Source: Typha latifolia (taxonomy: Eukaryota > Streptophyta > Magnoliopsida > Poales > Typhaceae). From it: a DNA stretch of 64,000 nt. The stretch covers positions 2,986,001 to 3,050,000 of the forward strand of contig CM034108.1 in assembly GCA_019914945.1 (NCBI GenBank). Direction: 5' to 3'. This document shows positions 1 through 11,491 of this stretch, in pieces. Positions within the stretch are counted from its first letter, which is position 1. Each line of letters starts with the position of its first letter. The notes beneath the pieces were generated by a model, which saw nothing but the letters and a program-made list of their open reading frames with translations, had not been told where the DNA came from and did not search any database. Both the position numbers and the translations under genes were made by a program.

Positions 1-2045
1 CATCAGATCGTTGTGAGCTTCCTTGTAAAGAAGGCATAATACAGAATATGTTGATGTCACGACCATGAATAGAAGCAGTAACTAGTAAAGTCCCACTAGG
101 ATCAAAGCATAATGCAGAGATAGAACTAGTATGTGCCCTAAATTGAACGACAACTGACTTAGAAACAATATCTCGAACTATGACCTGCATATGTAAAAAA
201 TGGCAATTATCATAATGGAATGACAAATATTAAGCACATCAAAGAATATCTTAGAAAAGTATGATATCTCGAATTTATACCATCCCAGCATTTTCATCAT
301 CAGATGTATGCTCATTCATAGTACCATTATCTTTGGTGCTAGAGTTGCCTATCTTTATAGAACGATTGTCATTAGGCAGAAGATCTGAGCAATACTTTGA
401 CAGCTTCTTATATCCTATATCTGCAATTGTAACTATACCAGCAGCTAGTTGCTTGCTTGATTCTTTTGCATAGAGTGCCACCAGACTTCCATCTGGAGGA
501 GGTAATGACACACTTGTAGGACTTAAAAGTTGAGAGTTGACACGACCAGAATCTGAGATTGCCACAGGACTTCCACTATAGGCTAACCATCTAGATCCCA
601 CTGCAAGTGGTCCATAACCTGTAACCCCTGATCCAGGAATTGCTGAAACTATAGGATTTGTAAGAATAGTATATTCTCTCTCCAGCGTCACAGAGTTAAA
701 ACAATGTATCTGCAACATAGTTCCCTTTCATCTTAGTTCTAAGCTTCGAAATGCCATACTTGGATAATTGGACAAACATACATACCTGGGAAGCTTGAGA
801 TATAGCAACTACCCGAGAACTGCACCTTATCGAATAAACAGCTGATCTGAATTTCAAGACGTGCACATAATCATGAGCTCCTAAGGAATAAAAATGGACA
901 AATGCAGGAAACAAGTTTTCACTTTCCAGATTTTGGTAATCATTGGTAGTTTCATTGCAAGGACCACTAAGAATCTCAGAATTGTTTCTACTACCACTGA
1001 AAGACCCATCACGAGAAATTATTAGCAATGGCTGAACATCAGAAAACCTATCCTCACATATCTTAGATGTGAGTGGTTTCTTTTGCATCTGCATGAATGA
1101 TACAGGACCATCATGCTTGGATACTAGTTGCCGCACATCATCAGCATGTTCAACATCCCAAACCTGGAAGCCCAACCTAAAAGCCAGCAGCAGAACTTGG
1201 CGAAGCACTTGACCCTCACATTCCAATTTGTCAAACCCAGCCCAATACACCTTTTAACCAACACCAAAACTATGAACAAATGTGAGTCAACTAACAGCAA
1301 ACACTTCCAATTGCTACAAAATAGATGCAAGACATAAATTGAATCACTTGCAAAAACTATTGCAGTATATATATTGAGTAGTGAGCACTAAATCAACACT
1401 TTATGTTAACCAATTATATCAGAAAAGTACATCAAGAAATTCAAAAACCAAAGAGACAAGACATTCTTGCAACTAATAAATTCCTGATAATTAAACTGAC
1501 TAGCTACAACAAGTTGCACCCAAAGCATAACAAATCAAGGCAGCTAGGCACTGCCTGACATCATTTGGTTACTTAAAACACTAAAACGTTCAACTCTCAA
1601 CGAGAGAAATGGTTTCCGATTTCATGCATAAAGCCTCATGAAATGAGGCAAAATTTTTATTGATTACAAGACTCTGTATATTAATCGCCACATACACCAG
1701 AAGAGACAGTTGTCTCATGCAGATAGTCTTATAATACAATCACAACCTAATTCCTAGTTCAAAAATATATACAGAACAAACATATGAATTTGACTAATTT
1801 CAGCTCAGCAAATCAAAACGGCTCGAACTCGAACAAAACAAGAAGATGAAATCAACTTCCGATACCTGATCACGGCCAGCATCATCGTTGGAGATCGAGG
1901 ACACGAGAGACGCCCCAGCCGAACGTAAGGTGGACGCAGCGGTCGACGCGCCCGAAGACATGATCCTCATATAATTCGACAGGGAGCGGACAGAGAAGAG
2001 CCCATTCTTGCTCTGGCCATCTCTCTTCGGGGCATCGTTCCTCAT
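1..2045 (-). CDS. ATG18: ATG18g/h-type autophagy protein (WD40/BCAS3), 3' part beyond window
   Basis: PROPPIN-type beta-propeller that in plants binds PI3P and supports autophagosome formation. Exons I can splice on the minus strand: 2045-1866 (60 codons), 1250-786 (155), 709-281 (143) and 184 to beyond base 1; every junction is GT-AG in phase 0. The N-terminus is Ser/Ala-rich (MSSGASTAASTLRSAGAS), as in the ATG18f/g/h subgroup. Next come GFQVWDVEHADDV, HDGPVSF, FRSAVYSIRCSSRVVA, GYGPLAVGSRWLAY and AHTSSISALCFDPSGTLLVT, all typical blade motifs. The lipid-binding FRRG-like motif and the BCAS3 C-terminus would lie left of base 1 and are not seen. I start at ATG 2045 rather than 2153, because the extra upstream residues are unlike the family. 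Family is secure; g versus h is not. No defects are visible in the exons present. Confidence 0.9.
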
Positions 2046-2185
2046 CCTATATTTCCCCCAAAACCTTCCAAGTTTCCAAAAGAGAAGAGCCCAAGTAAAA
2101 TACTTGCGATCATAACCCCAGGCTGCTTTTTTTTTGGTTCCTTTTCTTCCCAAGAAGAAACAGCCGAAACACTTTAGGTTACCAG

Positions 2186-2223
2186 CATCTCCATTTCCAT
2201 CTCCATCTCCATCTCCATCTCCA
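2186..2223. repeat. CATCTC hexamer microsatellite in the 5' leader region of the ATG18 gene
   Basis: About six tandem copies of a hexamer (CCATCT/CATCTC on +, GAGATG on -), 140-180 bp upstream of the ATG18 start codon and so probably in its 5'UTR or leader. The upstream GA/CT-rich DNA to about 2500 is probably the transcription start region; I see no clear TATA box there. Confidence 0.7.
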
Positions 2224-2499
2224 ACAAGAATCCCCCAAAAACCTACACAAAGTCCGTATCAAAATCAAAGTTTTCTCTCTTGGTTCGGTTCAGGATAGAG
2301 AAAAACGAACTGGGTAGCTTAAAAATCGCAACTTTTTAGGAGGCATGCAGTCGCCGTAGAATTAGGTGAATTGGGGGGGAAAAGAAAGCGTCTTTTTTTC
2401 TCCTTTATGCGAGAAGGAAGAGGGAGATAGGCGAAGACGCTTGTGATCGGATATTGGAATAGACTCGCCGTCTACGTCTCTCTCTTCTCGTCCGTTGTA

Positions 2500-4560
2500 G
2501 CTTGATTTAAGTCTGCTTCTTTATTCCGCCTTTTTTATCTTTGGAGTTTATTCTCTTCTATGAACTCTTCATCCACCGATAGCGTGGCATACATTAGTCG
2601 GATGGCATTCTTTTAATCTCTTTCCTTATCTTTAAGTAGTTTGCATTGATATCGTATAGAATTATGGGCAAAGATTCTATCCAGATCCAGAAACACCTCC
2701 GGATAATGATTGTAAATTTCATAAATCTTTCTATTGGATACGGATATCACGGACTCTATAAAGCATTGCGCTCGAGCCAAATTAGGATCCTGGGAGAGAT
2801 GACTCCTTGCCATCATTCAAATTTTACAACTCTTTGTATTTTTTTTTTTTAAATACAATCGAAACAGTTAGATGCTGAACCAGAGATTTACCTATGTTGT
2901 AAAATTTGTAATAAAATTTGTAAAACAGTTAAGATAATAGTTGTATTTTTAAATACAACTATGGTTGGTTTATTGTGTGAAATTATAGTTCACCTAGAAC
3001 CCCAATTACATAAGGAATAACCAAAAGGGGCAAGAAAGATGCTGAACCAGAGATTTACCATTAGAATTTAATTTATCAATAAAAATGTGATAGAGATGGA
3101 TCCTGTGTTTGTGATAAATAGTTTGCAGGCAAGTAATGAAATTGTATGCTTTACTTAGGCTTGATTACAAGCTCCTTTACCGAAAAATAGACTCTTACAG
3201 GCCAATATAAAAGAAGATGAACAAGTTCACCGTCACTTCATGAGCAAGTAGTGATAGTTCAACTGCAAGGCTATCCCGTCTATTTCATTTGCCTTGACAG
3301 AGTAGTCATAGGCTATGGGATTTAAATGGAAACTTTGAGTATTACTCCTCACAGAAATGATCCTTTAGATCCGTATTTCATGAGCAACTATGAATAAGTA
3401 ATTTACGTTGTCAACGTAAAGCTTCCGATTAAGAATTTTAAGGTCTTATTTATACTTATGTAATTGATAAATTATGTTTTAAATAAAATTGTATTCATAT
3501 TATATGTCTAGTTTTTATCTATAAGCTTTAGTGTAAATTATGAGATTTTTAATAAAGAATCTTAACTTTAATTTTATAGCATTGGCTTGTCACAGACCAA
3601 ATAAGCCATTCTGATTGACTTGTCACAGAATATTATTAGGAAGAACTAACAGATATGAGAGTCGTTTTGCATGAAAGATATGATGCTTTATGGAATGAGT
3701 TTCTACTTGATGAATGTCATTTGTAATTTGCACTGAGGGAGAGCATGGCTATGTATAATGCCAATAGAAAACGAAACAAGATCTGTTGGATGAGAAGACC
3801 AATGAGACTAATGCATGCTTCTTTTAACTGAAACTCATTATTACAAATTAGGCAGATTGTGTCTGTCTCTAGCAGTTGTTGGATGAAATCGCAAGAGCCC
3901 AATAGTAGCGGAAGCAGGACCTGATGTGCATATTTGAAATTAAAACTTGAAACCTTACTAAGCTTAAAATTTGAACACTTAAGTTCTGGAGTTTGAACCA
4001 CTTTTACATATCAACCTTTTTCAGTCTTATCTTTTGTTCTACGTGAATCCTCTAATTTAACCAACACGGTTTGCAATTATCCAAAACAGTTATCTGATAC
4101 TGAGAGTGCTGCCTTTCTTTTTCTAACAAATGGGGTTATTGTAGATAAGATGAGACCGAAATTATTTGACTTCAGAGCTTCAGATAAGAATCTGATGCAA
4201 CTATTTGTAGAATTTCAAAACCCCCACTTCCACCATAAATGTCATTGTCTTGATTGATGTCACAGGACTTAGCATAATTTCTTGCTGCAATGGATCATGT
4301 CCAACTCAGTTGTGAGGTTTAATCACACAAGGACTGAAACTTGTGACAAAAAATGTTGCTAGGGAATAGTGGAGTCATAATTTGCATTTACTGCTCAACC
4401 TTTGTCTTCTCAGGTGATCAATAAGAGTACCACTGTAAAAACTTCTTTCTATTCTTGAACTTCCCAACCCATCTCAGGCCAATTACTCTTCTCCACTTAC
4501 CATTGAAACTTTTGATCGCCAATGCTGCTATTCTTTTCTATGTGTTTTCAGCTGGCATAC
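2500..4560. other. Gene-free spacer between ATG18 and ankyrin gene 1
   Basis: AT-rich DNA with only short chance reading frames. A perfect 23-bp direct repeat (starting AGATGCTGAACC) lies at 2870-2892 and 3037-3059. No RNA gene or intact mobile element was recognised. Confidence 0.6.
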
Positions 4561-4567
4561 CAATACA

Positions 4568-7500
4568 AGATCTTCAGTTCACCGGAAGGACAAACATTCC
4601 ATTTGGACCTTTACTGAGCGATTTGATACAAGTTTGTTTGCTCAATAGATAAGAAAGAGAAAAATCAGAAACTATCTTCAAGCATGCAAGCCTTGTTGGT
4701 ACAGTTCTACAATGGAATGAACAACACTTCAAAGCCTAATATGAGCCACACTATGATGGGAGTGCTGCAACCAATCAGGATCACTATATATGCGAGCCAA
4801 CGGGAGTCAGCAGAAACCACCAACTGTACCGCCGTCATCAGTGATACTATCATTGCTAGGCATGCAACCACTGTGATCCTGTGACCCCAAATTAGCTGTT
4901 TGAGCTTGAATTGCACCGGATCTCTCCATGCCCAGATGAAGCAGAAGACTACGATAAGTGAGCTGCACATGGCAATAGTGTTGGAGATCACAAAAACCTT
5001 GAACGCAGGATGCCTCCCGAGGATGGCTGTACCAGAAATTTGGTTATAGCCGCCAGGCATAGTGAAGGTTGCAGCAAAGGAGACAGTGGCTATGAGTGCA
5101 GCAACCAGAGTGTATGTCTCTACACTTAATTCAAAGTAGTCATTGCTCATCGAATTCTTCTTTCGCAATAACCGTTTGCTTGCTACAGGAGGTAATTGTT
5201 GCTTCTTGCATTTCTGCGATTCTTGTTTCTTTAGTTCCTTCCAAATGAACATCTAATATGCCAATAAGTTAGTTGTCAATATGACTGGAACTAAATATGA
5301 GCAAAAAATCAAGTTAGCATGTTAGTGTGGCATTCTTTTTAAGAGAGCAAGAATGGGACTGCCAGATGTACCCAATGAAGTACCCAAGTGGTAGAGGAGG
5401 TTGGGAGTTCCAACTTCCCAGCAGCAAATTTATCTTTGTTAATCTGCTCTCTGACAGAAAAGAATGAGACTGATAGCAATCCCTATGTCTTTGAGATACT
5501 AGATCAGATATTCATAATTATGTCTTAATCAATTCCTTTCATCTTTTCCTACACACATGATTCCACATCTTCAGAATTTGGAAAGCTGCTTTGAGGAATC
5601 AGAGTGTATACTAGGATCACAGCAGGTTGACCAACCTGATATACTTCTATCTTAAGCGGTCAATTGGTTAAGTGATCTTAAAAATAGATAAAGTGGAATA
5701 TTGATTCCCATCCATTGTACTTTATACATTTGGTAAAATTTGTATAATAAAGTGAGACCAATCTTTATCTCGATGCTTCTTTCGTTCATTTATTTATTTA
5801 TATCAATGTGCAACAATATAAAATTTTCTTTTCTAATTTGATGTTCTAACATCTGATCAAATGAACATATAACTGACCTGTGACATAAAGATGTTTATTA
5901 CCACCTTATTGGATTATCTTTCACTGTGTTGGTTTCAATGATTGCATAGACGACCAATTAATTGTGTAAATTTGACAAGTTAATATCTGACAATAATTTT
6001 TTGTTTTACCATTTCCTCTCATATGTGGACTTGGGTCCTTTTTAGTGCGAGTATGCTGTGAATTTGAAATAAATGGGTAGGGCTAAAATTTAAAGATAGA
6101 TATTCCTGGCGGGATAATTACCTCATAAGTTTCCATTTCATCCAGCGACTCGATTACGCTTCGAGCTGTCTTTCCTTCGTTATTTACGATGCACGGATTA
6201 ATCCTCTTGTCCCTCAACAGATGAATTGATGACTGTACTCTGGAATGCATTGCTGAGAGGTGGAGTGGAGTATTGCCTTCAGCATCAGCTTGGTTTATGA
6301 TTTCTTCCGGTTCTATGTATTTCAACAAGCACTTGAGAGCGCCGACTTTCCGGTTCGTCACAGCGATATGAAGTGCATTTTGACCATTTTGGTCAACTTG
6401 CTCTGCAGTGTCTGGGCATTGCTTCAGAATCTCCTTGATTGCAGAGTTTGATCCATAAGCAGCAGCTGAATGAAGAGGAGATTGCCCATCATGGTTCTTG
6501 ATATATGCCAGGAAAGGTTCTTTGTTCAGAAGCATTTCTATCATCTTAGTATTGTTCTTCTGTGCAGCATAATGAAGGGCAGTGTTGCCAGAGCTGTCAA
6601 CAACTTTGATGAAGTCGCTTCTTGCCTCCAGGAGCTTCTCCACAATTTCTGCCAATATATGGAAGAACTGACAAGTATTGGTCATCAATTAATTGCCTAT
6701 ATTTGCATTGACAGTTTCCAAATGTGAAGATGTCCAAAATACTGAAGCTTTAATTATGTGAATCACTACTAAGGACATCAACGATGTGGACCTTGATTTT
6801 CTGTAAGCACAAGAGATCCTTCTACTTTGTTCTCATTATCTTCCTTAAATTATTATAAGTGATGGCTGGATTCACTGTGATGATAATGGAACAGAACCCT
6901 TGTGAAATGTAACAATTTCTGTTTATTATGATCTGTGTTATCAAAATCAAGATAGAGGTGCATGATTTATATATTCATTATCATTTGAGATTATTTGATG
7001 GGGGGCTTTTGCAATTTAATTATATTTAATTTTTTAATTTAGTATATAAAACTAAGTGCATATATTTTTTTATAGTTGATATATATTTTGTTATTATATA
7101 GTTCATATAATTTATATATATAGTGTGCACTAGATTTTACAAAAACCTCCTGTTTGGTGACATATATGAAGCTTATAATTTCAAGCCCATATCGGAATAT
7201 AAGATACAAATTCTTCTTTATCTAGCAGCTTAACTTTAACCTTTTGGTAGTCATGGTGATTTTACATCTGTCAGTCCGTGTTATTGGCCATTAAAATGTA
7301 ATTTGAGGGCCCATAAGGTATAAAATATGCGTGTATCAGCCATGGTTTCGGAAAACACGATGCCAAAAGAGCCGGCGAGAAGTTTACTTACTGATATGAC
7401 CACCGAGCACAGCCTGGTGCAGAGGTGAGCCCGTTCCTGACAACGGCGGCTCCAGCTCCTCCGGCTTCTCCACCCATGGATGATTCAGGATTTCCTGGAC

Positions 7501-8580
7501 GACGACGACCAGCCCTTCCCTTGCAGCAATGTGGAACGGCGACTCCTCCTTGAGGTTAGTTATATGCCCCACGTCAGGGTCATTCTGCAGCAACTTCATT
7601 GCAATATCGGTTCTCCGGTGAATCACCGCCTCATGCAGCGGAGTGTTCTTTAGCTTGTTGGTCATCCTTAGGGGCCCTTCCTCAGATTTGATGTCAAACG
7701 GCCAGATCGTAGCGTGGTTGATCAGCGAGGTGACAACATCGACGTGTCCGAACCTCGCCGCTAAATGCAGCGGGGTATCACCGTCGGCGTTTTTCCACAA
7801 GGCAAGGCGGTTGGTATCCTCCTTTAGGATCTCTTCGGCGAATTCCATGTGTCCTAGCTTTGCAGCAATATGTACTGCAGTGTTATCTTGTGGAGTCATG
7901 GACAGGATGATCTTTGGGTCATCTTGGAGGAGAGCTTTTAAGCTCCCGACATTCCCCAGAGTCGCTGCTTTGAGCAATGCAGGATTCATGCTTGCCAATT
8001 ATAAATTAGGAGACGATTCGGATCGCTTCTCCAATCAAAACAAAGAGAGCGTCTGTGATGTGACATGAAATGAAAGGTAATGAAATATACTTGCACCACT
8101 ACTATTTATCATTTAAACAGAAAAAATAAAGTCTAGTTAATTTGACAAACGTCATGCTTACCTTGTCCTCCACCCGTGGTTATCTTCTTATGAGATTGCT
8201 TAAACGGGCTAAAAATGGCTCCCCAGATTGGAATGAAGCACGGGATAAGGGTAAAACCTTCTTTCTGGCCACTATATAGAGACACAGAACGTGAATTGGT
8301 ATTTTCCTTACTTGGATTCCTTGTGTTCTATTGATACCTTACCATTGTTCCCAGGATAGTACATCAGCGGCTCCACCTCATACCTAATTGCTATCTTTTC
8401 CTCTCTGCTTTAGGAGCACCTCTTGCTTCCAGAAAGAGGAACACAACTGATGCTAAAACTTCATAACCGCTGGGTGAGCTATGTATGCTCTCCTTTAAGA
8501 TGTTATTTTGTTAAGAATAAAGCTTTAGCCTTGTACTTTCTCTCAGTTCACGCATACTTGTTTTCTTGTCTCATTTTTTT
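4568..8580. repeat. Tandem duplication unit 1 (ankyrin-PGG gene plus flanks)
   Basis: Similarity to 11492-15293 starts in the downstream flank (TTCACCGGAAGGACAAAC here, TTCACCGAAAGGACAAAC in the other copy). It runs through all three exons and both introns and ends in the upstream flank near TTGTTAAGAATAAAG and TCTCTCAGTT. The units are direct repeats about 4.0 and 3.8 kb long, with scattered substitutions and indels throughout, so the duplication is not very recent. Boundaries were read by eye. Confidence 0.85.
4707..7998 (-). CDS. Ankyrin repeat protein with PGG domain (ITN1/ACD6-like), copy 1
   Basis: Membrane ankyrin protein of the family that includes ITN1 (salt/ABA/ROS responses) and ACD6 (salicylate-linked defence); the specific role is not predictable. 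Exons: 7998-7392, 6648-6122, 5252-4707 (stop included). Phases 1 and 0 join cleanly, giving 559 aa. About nine ankyrin repeats fill residues 5-375 (DGDTPLHLAARFGHVDVV, GNTALHYAAQ, GQSPLHSAAAYG, GNTPLHLSAMHSR). Exon 3 is the PGG domain: AALIATVSFAATFTMPGGY followed by three more hydrophobic segments, about four membrane spans in all. It starts with a Lys-rich linker. ATG 7989 may be the true start, since it aligns with the start of copy 2. All exons are open. Copy 2 lies in the same orientation 3.6 kb away. Confidence 0.9.
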
Positions 8581-9276
8581 TTGGGTATGTGTGCTCATCT
8601 TGATATTTTCGTTTAGTGAATCAACTTATGAACTCGAAGTGTATAACAAAGTCTGAGCTTGATAAATAGAATGTGCATGACACAATGATTTATCTGTTTC
8701 ACTTTAGAGACCGTGTAGAAAATCTTATGCGATCAACAACATGTTATATATATGAGACATTTTATATGCATAACTATGTGGTGATTGGCAACCCATCTAA
8801 GCAGTGCGTTAGTGTTAGGGATCGGAATTGGAATCGAGATCGGGATATGAATTGGGTGTTGGATAGAATCCTATTAGATGGGTGCATGGGCTCATTTGGA
8901 ATAAGCAAAAAAAATGAGATTAAAATAAAATAAAGACTTATCTTAAAGTTTATCTCAATTTAGTTGTGGGCATTTGGTCGAAAAATTAGAATAATTATTA
9001 GATAAAAAATATAGAATAAGATAATATTTGACTGTGATGGTTAGAGTAATAAATAAAATAATTAAATTTGATCAGATTACCCATTTTCTACTGAAATAAA
9101 CTCATGGCATGGGTGGGAAATTATGTGGAAACTCGATATCAGTTCCGCGGGTCAAATTGTTCAATTAAAAATAGACGTGGGGAAGAGTGTCATCCAAAGT
9201 GTATCTTCACAATCTTGGCTTGGGCGTGGATTCCATCTGCTCACTTTGTGAGCTATGGAATTAAAAACATTTGGGC
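8581..9276. other. Gene-free spacer upstream of duplication unit 1
   Basis: AT-rich DNA with no supported coding region, ending at the left target-site copy of the LINE insertion. Open frames of 60-90 codons here lack any recognisable motif. Confidence 0.5.
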
Positions 9277-10623
9277 GTAAATATTGGTATCACTTTTTGT
9301 TGGGCTGATGAAACATGATGAGCATGGAGCTCTCAGTGGCGGAGGTACTACGGAGCAGATCAAACAGCGGCCACAATCTGGTGGGAGTAGCTGGGCTGGA
9401 GCTGGCTTTTGGAATAGTCTGCACCGCCCTGGCTACCGCGGGAGTCAAGGATAAATGGATCTGGTGGCCACACACGTTGGGGAGCCCGAAGCCTTCCTCC
9501 ATTTATAGATTCCTCAAACCAACTGAGGAGGAAGAGTGGCCGGGCTGGAGGGGGCTGTGGAAGCTAAAGGTGGCGCCGAGAGTGCAGACGTTTTGCTGGA
9601 AACTCCTATGGGGGAGACTACCTACTAAGGGAATGCTGCATGCAGTGCGAGTAGGTGGAGATGACAGGTGCAGCCTGTGCGGTCTGTTCAGAGAGACCAT
9701 TGATCACCTGTTCTATGGCTGCAGATACAGCAAAGAGGTGTGGGCCAAGCTGGATAAGATGCTACCGGAGGCAGTGGAGATGTGCGACGCAGTGACCCCG
9801 GAGTGGATAACTACGGCTTGGGGGAGGAGTACAGTGAGTGACGATTACATACGGGTGCTAATAGCGACCACGTGCTAGGGTATATGGAAACAGCGCAACT
9901 GAGTGGTTTTCGGAGAGAACAGGGAGGAGACATCCGCTGTGGCGAAAACGGGGCTTGTTCATGACTAATGAATATGCGGCGGAGACGTCAAACGCTGTAA
10001 CGGCGGCGGGACAAGAGCAGAGCGAGTGGAGAAGACCATCGGAAGGGCGAGTCAAACTGAACACTGATGGAGCTTTCCGCGTCCAAGCTTGCCAAGCAGG
10101 AGCGGGGGCTGTTGTCAGAGACGACAGAGGGAAGCTTATAATAGTTCGATGGGAGCCAGCACCGGCAGTGTCACCGCTATATGCAGAAGCTTGGGCGCTT
10201 CGAATGGGGCTGAGCCTTCTCCGGACAGAGCAGCCGGTGGACGTGGAGGTGGATGCAGAGGTCCTGGTGAAGATACTGAAGGAGGAAACGCCGTCTCCGT
10301 GGCAGATCGCAGGTATCATCCGCGAGTGTAAAAACCAACTGGAGAGAGTTGTGGAGTGTACTGTAGCGCACATAGGGAGAAGGTGTAACGGGGTGGCCGA
10401 TTGGGCGGCGATGAGGGGATTGGGTGCAACACCCGGGTCGGATCGATCCGAGAGGGGGACCCAATCCCTCAAGAACTGTATGACTTGGGAGAAGTGGGCC
10501 TAAACCCACCGGATATGTATGCTTTGGGCCAAGTGGGCTTTAACCCACCGGAGCCAATCATCAATAGCTAAATACAGCTCATTTAATCAAAAAAAAGAAG
10601 AAGTAAATATTGGTATCACTTTT
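9277..10623 (+). mobile_element. 5'-truncated LINE (L1-type) insertion with 21-bp target-site duplication
   Basis: A 21-bp sequence (GTAAATATTGGTATCACT plus TTT) occurs perfectly at 9277-9297 and 10603-10623. Between them lies about 1.3 kb with markedly higher GC than its surroundings, ending in an A-rich tail (10588-10602). This is a classic target-primed LINE insertion that lost its 5' end: only the C-terminal part of ORF2 remains. It sits between the two ankyrin gene copies and is absent from the homologous flank of unit 2. Confidence 0.93.
9315..10503 (+). pseudogene. LINE ORF2 remnant: zinc-binding RT tail (zf-RVT) and RNase H-like domain
   Basis: 9315-9878 encodes the reverse-transcriptase zinc-binding domain typical of plant LINE ORF2: SIYRFLKP, WRGLWKLKVAPRVQTFCWKL, GRLPTKGML, then C-x2-C (CSLC) and a DHLFYGC ending. 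9955-10503 encodes the RNase H-like domain (RVT_3): VKLNTDGAF with the first catalytic Asp, GAGAVVRDDRG, YAEAWALRMGL with the Glu, and NGVADWAA. In between, the first frame has stop codons (TAG at 9876, TGA soon after) and the reading frame shifts. The RT core and endonuclease are missing, so this copy is dead. Confidence 0.9.
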
Positions 10624-11491
10624 GAGCCTACTTCAAATTAGCTCACTGCTGAGCAGTCTGTTAGACGGAGGAAACAGTAAATTTAGTTAATGTAAGGATG
10701 TTAAATAAAAATTTAAAAAAAAATCTAGGTTATAAAATTTTTAAAGGCAATGTGGGAATTGAATCATAAAATAAATAAAATATAAATAGTAACTGATACA
10801 AATTCCTTAAAATTTAATTATGTTTGAGGGGTTTTAATACGTAGAAAACGATAATTTTTTGAAAGATATACAGGTATATCACATTTAGAAGAAGTATACG
10901 TGAATGAGATATTTTAGGAGGGTAGATTGTAAATAAGAGATTTAGAAGGGTATACGCTGCAAATATCACTTTTGAGTAGTATATGGGTATATATGGTCAA
11001 AGGAAGGCAGAGTAGTTTCGCTAATTCTTATCAAAGTTTTCCGAGTTAGAGACGACACAAAGAAAGATAAGGATATGGGATATTTTGAAGAGAGATCCTC
11101 TAGTAGCGCTATAAAGAAAATGAAAATATCAAAGACCCAAGGGCAAATAAGTTCTCTGTATGATAAAACACCCGAGCATTAATGCATTATTGGCTAGCTA
11201 GTATAAGCTTCTCTTCGATGAAGCAATGATCTTGAAGCATTAATAGCAAGACCTTCCGAAAACCAAAATCCTGACAAGCACGAGACACAGCAGCCACCAG
11301 CACGCAGACATGGGACAGGCCGCGGTGAAACCCCAAAACCCACAGCACCAAACAACCAAGACCATGGCCAAGGACAAAAACTAGGCCAACTGAAAAACTC
11401 TGACCAAGCACTGCAAAGACCTGAAAGGGCTCCGCTCCGCAGGATGCCGACCGGAGAGGGGGCCGACTGGAGCAACTCGGCAGACGAGAAT
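10624..11491. other. Gene-free spacer between LINE and ankyrin duplication unit 2
   Basis: AT-rich to about 11180, then a patch of higher GC (11220-11490) that can be read for 74-93 codons on the minus strand in two overlapping frames. No known domain is visible in either frame, so I do not call a gene. Confidence 0.4.

Noticed and set aside
11187..11475. Two overlapping minus-strand frames (74 and 93 codons) near the second ankyrin gene
   Set aside because: No domain or family resemblance; both frames are equally open, as expected from local composition.
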